Shown: one piece after another, positions 9,273 through 21,609 of the stretch
Layout of the letters: each line of letters opens with the position of its first letter
Numbering within the stretch: the stretch's first letter is position 1
Origin: Mercurialis annua
Lineage: Eukaryota > Streptophyta > Magnoliopsida > Malpighiales > Euphorbiaceae
Direction: 5' to 3'
DNA length: 64,000 nucleotides
NCBI RefSeq assembly: GCF_937616625.2
Contig: NC_065576.1
Coordinates: 32,080,628 to 32,144,627, forward strand
The notes under the pieces: model-generated
Seen by the model: the letters and a program-made list of their open reading frames with translations, nothing else
The model's database searches: none
What the model was told of the DNA's origin: nothing
Program-made: the position numbers and the translations under genes

Positions 9273-12200
9273 AAAAAAAAAGCGTCCTCGAATTTAACAC
9301 AAAGCACAAAACACAATACACGCGCACAAAGCAACCAAGGTAGAACATATAAAATAAATCCAAAGTATTAAAATAGCATCGAACATTCGAAGCAACGCTA
9401 AACCCAACGTACCTCAAGGAATGGAAGATAACAATTCCACATAATGGACTCCGTCCCCTAAGTATACTCCGCAACTATATAACCGAATAAAACTGAAACC
9501 ATATGCATACCTCCACTCATTAACATACGCACTTGCACAACCACAACTCTACACGTTGTAGCTCGAATGATAACTCAAATCACCACTTACATAAAACAAC
9601 AACTCAAATTTTTACACCAAGTATGCGCAAAATTATAAATTCGACAGTTCAATACTCCAACTATTACTTGATTAAACAAAATATAAACCTCCAAGATTAT
9701 TCAACTATAAACATTAAACATGCTCACATGGAAGGTTACTAAACTCGTTCGAGTTCTAACAGCTATCAAGACAACTTTGAGAAGGTTCAAGGACAAGCCC
9801 GAAACTCAAATCGCAGTTCTTACAATACCATAATCTAACACTTCAAATGAAAACCTCGAAATCCCCATTAATAACATCATGCAATCCTTGCCACCTACTT
9901 AACATCTCTACACCTAGTATCTCATATCAAATATATAAATAAACTTGTTATATCAAACGAACGGTCTAGTCCAAAATTAACTAGATAAGGTTCTCGCCAA
10001 TACAAATCAGCCAACTTTAAAACATTATGAAAATCGAGTTGTACACACGACAAGAACTAAACTCGACAAGACCATCAACCTTAATGAATCAATAAACACG
10101 TATTCACCTACCGACATTCCAAAGAATGTATCATTTTAACCTATGAAAACGAAATCTCCAAGTTACATACAAACCGACTCATTCAGAAAGATTCTTCCAC
10201 TCATACCATAAGAAAGCATACAGCCCGAAGTTACCTAAGGTAATTAAATACCAATATACATACCAATTTTGTTTCACAAACTAAATCTATGCTGCAAATA
10301 AAAGGTTAAACAACCAAACAAAATGATATCAAATTTTCAACAACAAAAATTCATAATCAATAGTATCGATCAACCAACCTTTATTGTTGAAACCTACTCA
10401 TCACGATTCTCGAATCACCTAACTCATAAATCCGAACCAACTGAAATTCTCAAAATTGTTTCACCAAATATAACTGTAAACTTGCTAACATGAGATCACC
10501 TAAATCACATTCACCAGTAATCGGATCATTGTTTATGCTCAAAACCAAACTTATAGGGAAATAATTCAAATTACAAAACATTACAACTTCCCTCTTCTCT
10601 TTAAAAGACATTAATATCTTATAACTCCTTTTATATTTAAAACCAAAATACTTTTACTGTTGGGAAAACTCCAGTTTTGAGAACACATTAAAAGTTTCAA
10701 AACATTCGTATTTGAATTTACAGTTACACCTTACTTTTAGATAAGTTTTCAAATCTATAAAACCGTTCAACTAACAAAAATTTTATTCTCTTTAATTTAA
10801 ACTTGATAAAATTTTATCCTTTGTCAAAATGGAAAATTAAATTTTTATTGAAAATATTCTCGCTCGCATAATATTCTATTTGAGTATACCAAAATGTTTA
10901 AATAAAATCGAACATGTAAAAACCAAACCTCTTTTAAAATCACAATATATACACACACGTGGAGCATAACCAAATCCCCTAATCCAACAACTCTCAAATC
11001 ACAACTCAGAAGTTAGCACGTAAGCCTTCCAATCTGACCTCAAAATCCTATCATACTTATTACAACAATAACTCGAGTGCAACCTTATATCCAATACTAT
11101 TTCCTATGAAACATAAAATTATGATACTACAGACCAATCAATCATAACGTAATCGTCCTCAATTTAGGCCCATCATCACAGAGTATTTGTCTAGCTATCT
11201 TTCGGTAAAATTTCAAACCATTTGAAATTCATCGACTTTTTGAATACATTTATCCCAAGGTGACTTGCGAGTTCGTTTTAAAACATTTTTCTCAAAAACA
11301 CTTTATTGCCAAAATCTACTTTACATAATTGTGCGCCAGGGTGATGACACCTCTCATCCCCAAAGAGTTGCATCCAACTCTAATATTTTCAATGCATATG
11401 ATGCATGTACTATTATGCATGGACCAATTATTTATTTTCTTTTTATTTATTGAACATACTCTGTGATCAATGTAATTCCCTATTCGTGACATACAAAAAT
11501 GCATGTTCATGGTATGTCTGGGCACAATTACGTGATAAAAACATTTTAAATACTCTAACAAATTTTCATCTGAAATCAATTACTCGATAAAACATTTGGT
11601 AGACATTACCCTCTATGAGATGTGCACTCGATAGCCTCAAAATATTTCTCAAACCCCATTCTTGCAACTCACTAAATCATACAATAGTATCATCACAATT
11701 CAAACCGATAAACTACGATAAAATCTCTTATAAGACAATAAACTCCCAATAAGCCTAAACTTAACTCAAGGGAAAACAATACATCACATATGTTTTTACA
11801 AAACAGCCCACCAATTCCCGCATCGCATCAACCAATCTTGACGAAAAAAACCAGTGTATTAATGCACCCATCTATCTCTTCGAATAAGAATTTCCAACCT
11901 CCTTGTTCAGGATAATAAAAAACCACCAAGGAAACATTTTCTTCATCTTACTCATATCAAAACCCTAAGACTTCGATCCACAAAACAACACACTAAATCC
12001 AGCGTAACCCAAAACTGAATCTAAAGCAAAACATGGTCTAAACGATGGTCCTACTCACAATTAAAAACCAACATCGAGGTTAAGCCAAACCAACACCTGC
12101 TAGCAACGACCTCATGTGCTATCCGCACAATGAGATAAACAAGATAAAACAACTAACATAGAAAACTTAGCCAATATACGAGGCATACTGACACGAAACA

Positions 12201-12818
12201 ACACAAAATAGATGTGATTTCCACCTAACCATAAATCACCCAAGCATGCCTTAACCCTTATTGAACCCAAACATCTGGCCATATAATAAATCATAAACAG
12301 TGTAGGCAACTAACATGTATATCAAAAGAAACGAGCATGCAACATCCAATTAATCAATATATATCTACCGACATGGTATACAAAACCCATATAACCTAAT
12401 GAGATCTCAAATCTTAAAATAAAACATGCCACAACATACTCAGAATGGTTAAAAAAATATCAACATGTAATAAATCATCGATCAAGAGTACGTAATAAAA
12501 TTCATTTTGAAATATAAAATCACCCCCGAAAGGTTTCAAGTCTAACTGAGCCCCACGGTTTAAAACAAATTGATTTCCGGAAAACTTCCTTCTATAAACC
12601 AATTAATTAAAATTTTCCAGTGTATCTGAATCCACAAAACCATCGAGTTAGCCGAGTCATTACAACTACCAAGCTCAACTTCCAAATTTGGGTGACCCAA
12701 GTCAAACCTGAAATAACCTTTTATAAAACGTATTCAAAACATTTGTAAATCCGGAAAACATTTTAATAAAAACACAATCTTTTCAAAATAAGAGCTCAAG
12801 CAATCCAAGTATCAAAAA
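9273..12818 (-). other. Element A internal region, left part
   Basis: No coding sequence: frames are short and lack retrotransposon motifs. Base composition is A-rich on the plus strand. It contains the structured domain at 11323-11541. Its last five bases (12814-12818, AAAAA) are the target duplication of element B. The sequence resumes at 41881. Confidence 0.7.
11323..11541 (-). ncRNA. Conserved structured domain, copy in A
   Basis: The closing stem is AATTGTGC plus CCAG at 11327-11338 with CTGGGCACAATT at 11518-11529. Within it is GTGATGA facing TCATCCC (one mismatch relative to the perfect stem in C, D and k), a TTG-rich block (AAAGAGTTGCA), and the palindrome ATGCAT. The same order occurs in B, C, D and k. 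It may be a packaging or dimerisation signal; that is inferred from conservation and structure only. Confidence 0.55.
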
Positions 12819-13527
12819 TGTCACGACCCATTTTCATGAATCGCGACTGGCGCTAGGGTATGGGTAATGTAGTACCAAAACCCGTAGCTAGCCTTTCAAT
12901 TTACATATAAACACATAAACCTGCAGAAATCCAATGCTCGGGGGCAACCAAGACTTCAGCCTAAATCTAGCAGTTATAATATTCAACAGTTAATATAACA
13001 TGCTTATCCAATTCCGAGTCTAAAATAGATTCATCATAAAGCAATATAAGTAATATAACATGGCAAAGCAATATAACCAGTCGAACCAATTCGACAAACA
13101 TTATAATAATAATAAAGACGTCTAGTTACTACTGCGGTCTAAGAATAAAACAGTTTTACAGTTTATCAAAATAAATGGAACCTCCGAAGAAAAGTAAATG
13201 CGGAGATCACCAGACTCTCTCAGATCATAACCCTGGGAAAATTGGGAAAACAACGGGGTCAGATATACTGAGATGAGTTTATGCATCTACATTTATCAAG
13301 TGGAAAGCCTTTAAAACCGTTTAAAACATTTTAATAACGATATTACGAATAATAGTAGGAAGCCTAAACCACAATTCTAAATAAACAATGTAATCCAATA
13401 GGTCTGGTCTATGTACATTTATTAAGTGAAAAACCTTTAAAACCGTTTAAAACATTTTAATAACGATATTACGAATAATAGTTGGAAGCCTAAACCACAA
13501 TTCTAAATAAACAATGTAATCCAATAG

Positions 13528-13665
13528 ATCTGGTCCCGAGAGCTAAGCTTCACCGAGTTACCACTGACCACACTTTACCATATCTAGAGTCCCGAGAGCT
13601 GTGCTACACCGAGTTACTCTATTTGGTCCCGAGAGCTACGCTCACACCGAGTTACCATATTTCTG
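13528..13665 (-). repeat. Three-hairpin array in LTR B1
   Basis: There are three units with loops beginning TCCCGAGAGCT and ending CACCGAGTTAC. Stems are TGGT/ACCA, TAGAGT/ACTCTA and TGGT/ACCA. B2 carries the same array at 39610-39745, with one loop base changed. A further hairpin, CCTAATG/CATTAGG, follows at ~13706-13724 and replaces the unrelated CTCGATA/TATCGAG stem at the same place in A. Confidence 0.65.
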
Positions 13666-15069
13666 TAATTACCTTGCCCAGATCATTACCGGTGCGCACG
13701 CAGTCCTAATGATGCCCATTAGGTAGCATGTTCCAACTAAGAGCCATAATATAAAAAAAACAGTTCGAAATATACGTACAATATATATATTTAATATTAA
13801 AATAACAATTTACTTAATAAAGCGGTAAATAGTAAGTACAAACTCACTGCTTGCTAATCCACGTGATAAACCGGCAAACAACTACTCATGGTTCGTCTCC
13901 GAAGCAACGAGTCTAGACCATATAAATATTTATTAAAAACATACCATAACTCTAGAGAGTACTAGACACCACATAGGACTAGCACAATTAATATTAAATC
14001 AAGGTACAGTCAAACACAGTAAAGCACAATATTCGAATAATCATAAAGTCAACAACAAGTCAAGCTTATTGAGTTCCCGCTTTAAAAATATAATCTGGAA
14101 GGGTAAACCAATTTAAAATAAATAGAAATATTATATCCAATTAAATAATTCCAACATAGTGAGTCAACTGAGTCAACGCGTAGCTCAGTTTCTTCTCACA
14201 TGTCGAATGACCAATGTCTAACCCGACCCAACCATTTTATCAAATAATCCACAGATTATAATATCGAAAATAATAATTTTGATAAAATAATAATTCATAA
14301 TCAAAACGGAACTCAATAGCTTTATACTCAAGTAACCAATATCTAAAATTAATTACTTAACCAAAATAATTTAAGAAAATAATTTAAAGGCTAAAACGTA
14401 ATTTAGCCAAATTGGCACACCAAGCCAATAATTTAAAATTGATAGTTACTCAATTAATTATTCGTTTAAAAGATTATAGTATAAATTATCATTTTCAAAA
14501 TATAATAATTAAAAAAATTTAAATTATAATCAATACCAATATTATTTTTAGATTTAAAATAATGTTAATAATAGGTAATTTAAAAATCAAAGTCCGGTTT
14601 AAAAAAAATCAATATCAAACCAATTTAATAATTTTAGTAAATCATGAAAACCAAAAATAATATTTTCAATAGTTAAAACAAATAGCACACTCACTATCAC
14701 CAATTATCCAACCCAAAGGACCAATTGACATAACTAGTGGAATAATTACGTAGAAACAATACCTAATTGAATGGTTAGATCACTCACTATAAAGTAGTTA
14801 ACCAAAATTAAGTTTGAGGAGGCAAAAATAAACCCAATTAAGTATGAAATCGAATTTAAACATGCAACACAAGATAACAGTAACAAATTAATAAGAAAAA
14901 GTCAAATAATGAGCAATCAAAACTGTCACGACCCAAAATATTGAGCCGCAACCGGCGCTAGGGAACGGGAGTGGTAGCTCCGGAACCCGTAGTAAGCCTT
15001 AAACCACTATTAATTTTTCGCAAATAATAAATAAATACATTAAACAATTAACATTAAACAACGAAAGCA

Positions 15070-15073
<4 letters not shown>

Positions 15074-15127
<54 letters not shown>
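15074..15127. repeat. (TA)n microsatellite in LTR C1
   Basis: About 27 AT units. The other LTR has a shorter tract at 31187-31233. The open frame across it is an artefact of the repeat. Confidence 0.95.
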
Positions 15128-15129
<2 letters not shown>

Positions 15130-15923
15130 TATAATCAAACATATACACTATCTGTTTCAAAACCTCGCGGGCTCTAGTTACCGTACCCTGTACGAACTGG
15201 CCTCGCGGTACTATATACATCAGTTAGTGTCTCAAACATCTCACCGGCATCTGGGGCCGTGGATCATATACTAAACACTTAGCCTATCAAAAAGCATATA
15301 AAAAATTGAAAGCAGTTAATATATACAATCAAAATGAACTGCTGTCTAGGCTACTATTCTGTTGACACAGGACCACAACTGCAGCATTCACAGAAGTCAG
15401 AAACTAACATATACAGATGACTTATGGACTTCAAAATTGGCCTCTAGCTAAGTACACAAGCCAAGCACCTGAAAGACATCAAAGGTGAGGAATCATTATT
15501 TGGGGAAATACTGAGTGAGTTGACATTTACTAACAGTATTAATATAGAAACATAGCATCGCATCTCAAGAAAATATTAATATAAAACATATAAACATGTA
15601 TTTGATCCGTATGAAACTAATATCCTAGCATGCGACACATCTCTCGAATAATCATTATCATTCAACCCAATCGTAAATATCAATCACGAGTCTAACTCGC
15701 TAGTGGCCCAGCCACTAGATACAGGGACTCCGGACTACACAGTAGCCGAGTACTCACTCGTATCAAATCATATACCCAATCGTAAATATCAATTGCGAAT
15801 CCAACTCGCTGGTGGCCCAGCCACGTAAATTTCATAATTATCATCAGCTCCCAGATGTGTCAAGTCATTTCTCAAATGCAACCATACTAGACTGACTCGA
15901 TACTGGTGATCACACAGCCTATT

Positions 15924-18900
15924 TGTCACGACCCGATTTCTCGAGCCGCAACCGGCGCTAGGGAATGGGAGTGGTAGCTACGAAACCCGTAGCAAGCCTA
16001 AAACCTGTGTAAATTTTTCGCAAATCAAATCATTTTTTTCATATATCAAAATACATGTGACCCCATTTTACAAAAATATCAGAGTTAAAATGCGCTAGTC
16101 AAATACATAGACAAAAACATCTAGACTACTGCGGACTGCTAGAATGAAAACCTTCTTTCACTTCTCGTGCAAATGACTTCCGAGAATTAAAACTTCGGAA
16201 GCTTGACTTTCCAAATAATATCATGCTATCCCTGAAAAATGGGAGGAGCAACGGGGTCAGTATAAAACTGAGTGAGTTCACCAAATTACACGCAATATCA
16301 CATAAAGGGTTAAAACCGTTGAAAACCCATTTTATATATAGAAAATACTCTTTTAAAATCATATTGCATACCCTCTTTACTTTCCTTCATAGCTCTTTGT
16401 TTATTTCATAAACTTATAGTTTATACGTATTTGACATCTTCGATTTCTTATTATGGTTTTGATATTTTTCTTCTCTCGTTTTGTTTCATTAGTTTTCGAC
16501 CGAATCTTAAATCTTAGTTTATATCATCATGATTCTAAGTCGAACTAAATCATTGGCAAGTCTCTTGTGACTTGATCTTTATGGTTGGGTCCCGAGATAG
16601 TTCAACCGAGTTACCCATAACCATATGGTACAGTCCCGAGATAATTCAACCGAGTTACTTGTACCATTTCTCAATCCCAAACGATCGATAGGAGTCCCGA
16701 GATAATTCAACCGAGTTACTCCTTAGACACGGGTCCCGAGATAGTTCAACCGAGTTACCTTCGTGTCTGCACTCGGACTCTGCATCCTGCAGGTCTTTTG
16801 AACTTAACTGTCGATTCATATGATTCCTATTGACATTTAATAGGAGTATTTGTTCACATTGTGTCTCGATCTTGTTTCGTATTGATTCTCGATGTATCAC
16901 ACTTACTTTTTATTTCGTATGAGTTCCGAGGATTATCATCGAGAATGGATGAGATACAGGTCCCGGGATAATTCTACCGAGTTCAACCTTGTATCTCAGT
17001 TATTATTATTTTGTGCACCATAGTACAATTCTCATTTTACGTTTTTATATTTTTCGTTCTGTTGTATTAATCCTTTATGGACCATGGCATGCACATTACA
17101 ATCTACAAGCATACATCTATAACACACGCACGTATGGGTATTTATTATGTTTGATAGTACATATCGGAATGTACTATATTTCCTTATTCATATTTGATCT
17201 GATACTTGTATATTATTTGATATTCGATTTATTAGTACATATAGGAATGTACTGTACTTTTCTTATTTATATTTGGTTCAACTCACATTTTATTACTTTA
17301 CCCATCCCCGGTGTTTAAATATATATACTCTTTTCATTTACTTGTATTATTATGAAAATAGCACAATACGATAAAACATCATTTTCAAAACATACATATA
17401 TATGCATTTTAAGAACATACATTTAAACATAAAAATATTCATATAGCTTTCGTATTAAAATACGTAGCTTTACGAATATTAGCGAGTAATTTAAAGTGTA
17501 CTCACCACTTGCTATCCAAATTCTTCAAATAAGCTTGACAATATCTCGATCCGTTTGCCTCGAGCCTTATCGATAGTCGCTCCTTCGAGTCTACGCAAAT
17601 TCGATAACGCTACGAATTAATAACAAATCTAATTACGATTACGCATCTAAAACTAGTTCGATCAACCTACTTCGGTCATTAAAAACGCTTATCTAAAATA
17701 GTTTGACCCCTGAACGAAATCGACATTCTTAAAGTTTAGAACGCTGCCTACAACTTTCGTTTAGGTCTCAGACCATGAATTGCACCCGAAGGTGTCGAAA
17801 ACAAGCTCAGAAGTGTTTTACATAAGGCTGTCCTAAAACTGCAGACCTGCTTGAGCAATAAAATGTTCCGCTCAATTTGACCATCTTAGAGGCAGAATTA
17901 GAGAAAGCTTAAAACTAGACAATTGTAGAGGACACATTCAAGTTTCTGTACAATCAAACAGAACCTGATTTGGAGTTATAGAACTCCAGATATGGTCCTC
18001 GTAACATGACTGTTATGCAGAACAGTTTTCTGCAATTCGTCAATCTAGTTCGTACATTTGATTCGTAACTATAACCCGTCAAGACTCACACCTATCAACA
18101 TCATGTTCCTATATAAACACAATTCGGACCTTGTACATCAATAGCAATCTCAAATCCAAGATATAACATTGTTCAAGTTCACTTGAACAAGAACTTCACA
18201 TCAAGGTCAAAACACTAATCCATTTTTCATTCAATTTTTATAATCTTCTTTACTAACCAAACACAACTTGACTTCAGCTCTAATTGACTCATAATCAATG
18301 CCTATATTCATACTTGAATCTCATATAATCATCATAGCTTAGGGGCCGAAACCCTTAGCCCTTTATCCTTTCAAAGTTTCAATCAATCTTACTCAACACT
18401 ACACAATTTCTTACAATCAATTCATCAACCACCTAGAGCTCATGTTTATTGCCAACTCTATATGCCATTTCCATCATTCAATACATCAATCAACAATTCA
18501 CAAATTTCAGAATTCAAAAATCTCACCTTGATGATTGTCTCTTGGCCGAAGGTTCCATGCCCAAATTCATTATCAAAAACCTTCCATGGAAGCTTGTAAA
18601 CACCTCACAAAACAAATTAATAAAAATCCCTAAATTAGCTCATGAACCCTAACCAAGAACAACTCTCACACTCATCATAATCAAATCAATTTTCATCCAT
18701 AATCACTACAACTAATCAACTACATAGCATAAACATCAAGTCTTACTTAATCAAGCATCATCACCATCAAACTTGTAAAATCCGAAATATAACTCTGAAA
18801 CCTTAACTGAAATTCGATTTCCTTACCTCAAATTCAACCCACAGAGCTGTAGATAATCGTTTCCTCGTTCCGTGGCCGCAAGAATCGCTAAATTTCGTTG

Positions 18901-19772
18901 AGAAACGAAGAAGTTGTGATCATTTGAATTTTGGAGAAGAATTGAGAAGAAGGGTTACGGATTTGATCCTTTGTTGCTGCAAATTTTGGCTTGAAATGAA
19001 TGAATATTCATTTGTGAATGATGATATTAAGTGGGCAAAGTACCTCTTTTAGTCCTTGAAGTTTCCACCTCCTTTCGCTTAACTTTCTAACTTTTCTTTC
19101 GTCCAATTTCGTCCACTAATCTTTTAATCATTCGATTCTCGATGAATTCCCTATTATTTATTTTCCAAATAAATAATATTAGTATCATATCTTATAATAT
19201 CACCTTCCAATAATTTATTTTGGCAATTTTGGCCAAAAACGCTCAAATTTCCATTTTGAGCTAACTTGCACTTTTTCTCACTTTTTCGTCCAATTTTCAT
19301 TTTAATGACTATCAATAACAACTTTATCAATATTATTTTCTTATCTTGAGAAAAGAGAGTAAAACACAACTTCCTCCGAAAGTTTGTGGTTAAAAGTCCA
19401 CTTTAGTCCTTAAAGTGGCTAATTTGCACTTTAACCCTTATTCTTAACTAACCGTCAAACTTTCTTCTAAAACGATTTCGTACACTTACGAAACTTGACG
19501 ATCATTTATTAATAATATTTCACGGACCTTGACGTGAATATTATTAACTCTGGCTTTCCAACTTATTTTATCTTATTCCATTTTTGTCCCGATTAAATCC
19601 AATTCATCGCATAATAATTTTCCATTTAAATTATTATCCTACGATAATTCCAATAGACCCTCTTCGGTCTAAGTCCTTATTATCCAATCCTAATCTGATT
19701 TTCTCGTTCTTAATCTTTACGATTATGCCTCGTGGCACTATACGTAATACCTCAAAAATTTAGGTTATTACA
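15924..19772 (-). repeat. LTR D1 (3' LTR, 3849 bp)
   Basis: Near-identical to 21610-25458. In transcription order it contains U3, a donor-like GTGAGT (17500-17505), the five-hairpin array (16585-17000), an acceptor-like CAG after a T-run (16232-16234), the stem TTCCGA/TCGGAA (16170-16200) and the motif ACTACTGCGGA (16125-16135). Confidence 0.95.
16585..17000 (-). repeat. Five-hairpin array in LTR D1
   Basis: There are five units with a near-constant loop that begins CCCGAGATA and ends CAACCGAGTT (the last reads CCCGGGATA). Stems differ between units but are self-complementary: ATGGTT-GGGT/ACCC-AACCAT, ATGGTACA/TGTACCAT, AGGAGT/ACTCCT, AGACACG/CGTGTCT and GAGATACA/TGTATCTC. The second copy is in D2 at 22271-22686, and a reverse-strand version with other stems is at 59058-59470. 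Confidence 0.8.
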
Positions 19773-20430
19773 ATCTTCCCCCCTTATAAAAATTCGTCCT
19801 CGAATTTTCATAATCTTCTAATATCACTTAACTAATCCTTGTTCAAACCTTATCATTCACTTCCTTCCACACTTCCGCTGCGATACTCTGATTAGTTATT
19901 CACTAACTGTTGACTTTACAATTAGGTTTATACGGTCATCTCGATATACTTATCGAGTAACTTCTTATGCTAACAATCCTAACCATCTTGTTACTTCTTG
20001 ATTCATAACTATTATGAATCAATTCTCTTTATTCGACCTTTCTGAACAACATATGTTTGTTCGTAGGGTTCTTATCCCTTGACGTAACTAACTTCTATGT
20101 TTGATTTCCTCATCCTAGAGGTAAACGTTCTTCGAGTTTAAACGTGGCCGCTATCACTTTACATGTTTGTAAAGTAGCGTCGTTGTTTTTGTATTTAATA
20201 TACAAGACCGCTTTAGAGATTTGCAATCCAAATCTCAATATATTGCGATTCGCATTACACTACTCGTCATTCTATATACTTGTCGTGTTACATACGTATA
20301 TTTTCATATAGGCCTAACAAGATGATCAGTCTTGTCCTATGCCTCTATATACAGAGTCCCTGTCTGAGCTTACTTACGTTTGAAAACTCATCCGTTTAAA
20401 ACCACGATACTTTTCATTTCTCAAATCATG

Positions 20431-20619
20431 TCATAATTGTGCGTCGGTGTGATGACTTCTCTCATCACAAGAGTTGCAATGACACTCCTCTTTTTCATTT
20501 TCAAACATACACAATGTATATGATGCATGTCCTATTAATGAATGCAATATGGATATAGTGATGCAATTCTATTCGTGTCAATGCGATGTTGTTATGAATC
20601 GTGTCCGGGCACAATTATG
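20431..20619 (-). ncRNA. Conserved structured domain, copy in D
   Basis: Closing stem AATTGTGC (20435-20442) plus TCGG with CCGGGCACAATT (20605-20616). The A-T pair of A, B and C is G-C here, a compensating change. Inside are GTGATGA/TCATCAC, a perfect 7-bp hairpin, GAGTTGCA, and the palindrome ATGCAT. Confidence 0.6.
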
Positions 20620-21593
20620 TCTTTTCAAAACATCTCATTCAAATCAAATACTTTTCTTCTAATAAAACGGGTTTTACGTAAGTTTCTTTGACATCAGACT
20701 CTGTATAACTATTCTTTCTTATCATTTATCGTACTATCGTTCGCAATCTATATACATCTATATTGATCGAGTTCAAATAAAATCTACGTCTCCTAGATTT
20801 TCCTTGGCTACGTCGCCTATCTTATGTCTTGCGAGCATTTCGCTCAACATAGACTTAGCAAACTTTGCAGCATTTAACCATAAGAACTATTTCTATTCAT
20901 AACAATCGATTATAATATATACATTTCATGTATAATATAAATTATCAAAGGCTTAAATACTTGTGAGCATATCACTCTCCTGAGTGATCGCGCTGCAAAG
21001 CAATACATATTTCATCCATCATATACCATTCAATCAATTCAAAACCATTGCGATTCATAACGACGTTCTTATATAATATGAGTCTCGAGAGTATATAACT
21101 CTTCGCAGACTATAGATACTCGAAAGCGTATTGCTTACTCGAGTAAACACAAAACATAAATTGTGCTCATGCACATTCCTAACTCGACTCCTAATAGCAC
21201 ATAATGGAGAGGACGCATTTGTAAAACTTTTGGAAAATCGATGAAAACGATGATAACGTTCAAAAGACATGACTAGAAATTCCTATAATCCGCAGTAGTT
21301 CTTAGCTTAACCTAGTGACATCATACCTAGGAACTACATACATCAATCGTATACAGGCAATGGCCTATGAATCTAAACCATTGCTCTGATACCACCTTTT
21401 TTTCAGGTGCGGTCGTAACCGATATGGACTCCGTCCTATCCCATAGGGTGACATCCATATGTACCTATCAGAGCACGCATTACCATACGCTCTAGGGCGG
21501 AGAGCCTCACTTCGTCACAGATCATGAGTGAGAGTTCCCTAGAATCGGAACGGTCCCGGGAGCCCCGCTCACCAGCCGAACCTCCCATCCTTT

Positions 21594-21605
21594 GCTCTGA
21601 TACCA
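21594..21605 (-). other. Primer-binding site of element D
   Basis: TGGTATCAGAGC on the minus strand, complementary to the 3' end of initiator tRNA-Met, four bases from the LTR end. The duplicate at 21383-21394 is the one whose distance to the leader motif (about 85-95 nt) matches that in A, B and C. Confidence 0.85.
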
Positions 21606-21609
21606 CCTT

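Larger units (their letters stand above)
19773..21609 (-). other. Element D internal region
   Basis: The polypurine tract is 19773-19785 (AAGGGGGGAAGAT on the minus strand), next to TTCGTCCTCGAATTT. The structured domain is 20431-20619, and the leader motif TCCGCAGTAGT is at 21289-21299. The primer-binding sequence GCTCTGATACCA occurs twice on the plus strand, at 21383-21394 and 21594-21605, with ~200 bp of more GC-rich, unplaced sequence between. No ORF of note. Confidence 0.85.

Noticed and set aside
14999..15220. Frame with (IY)n peptide
   Set aside because: A product of the TA microsatellite.
21395..21593. Organelle DNA insert between the two primer-binding sites of D
   Set aside because: More GC-rich than its surroundings, but I see no recognisable plastid or mitochondrial gene; left open.
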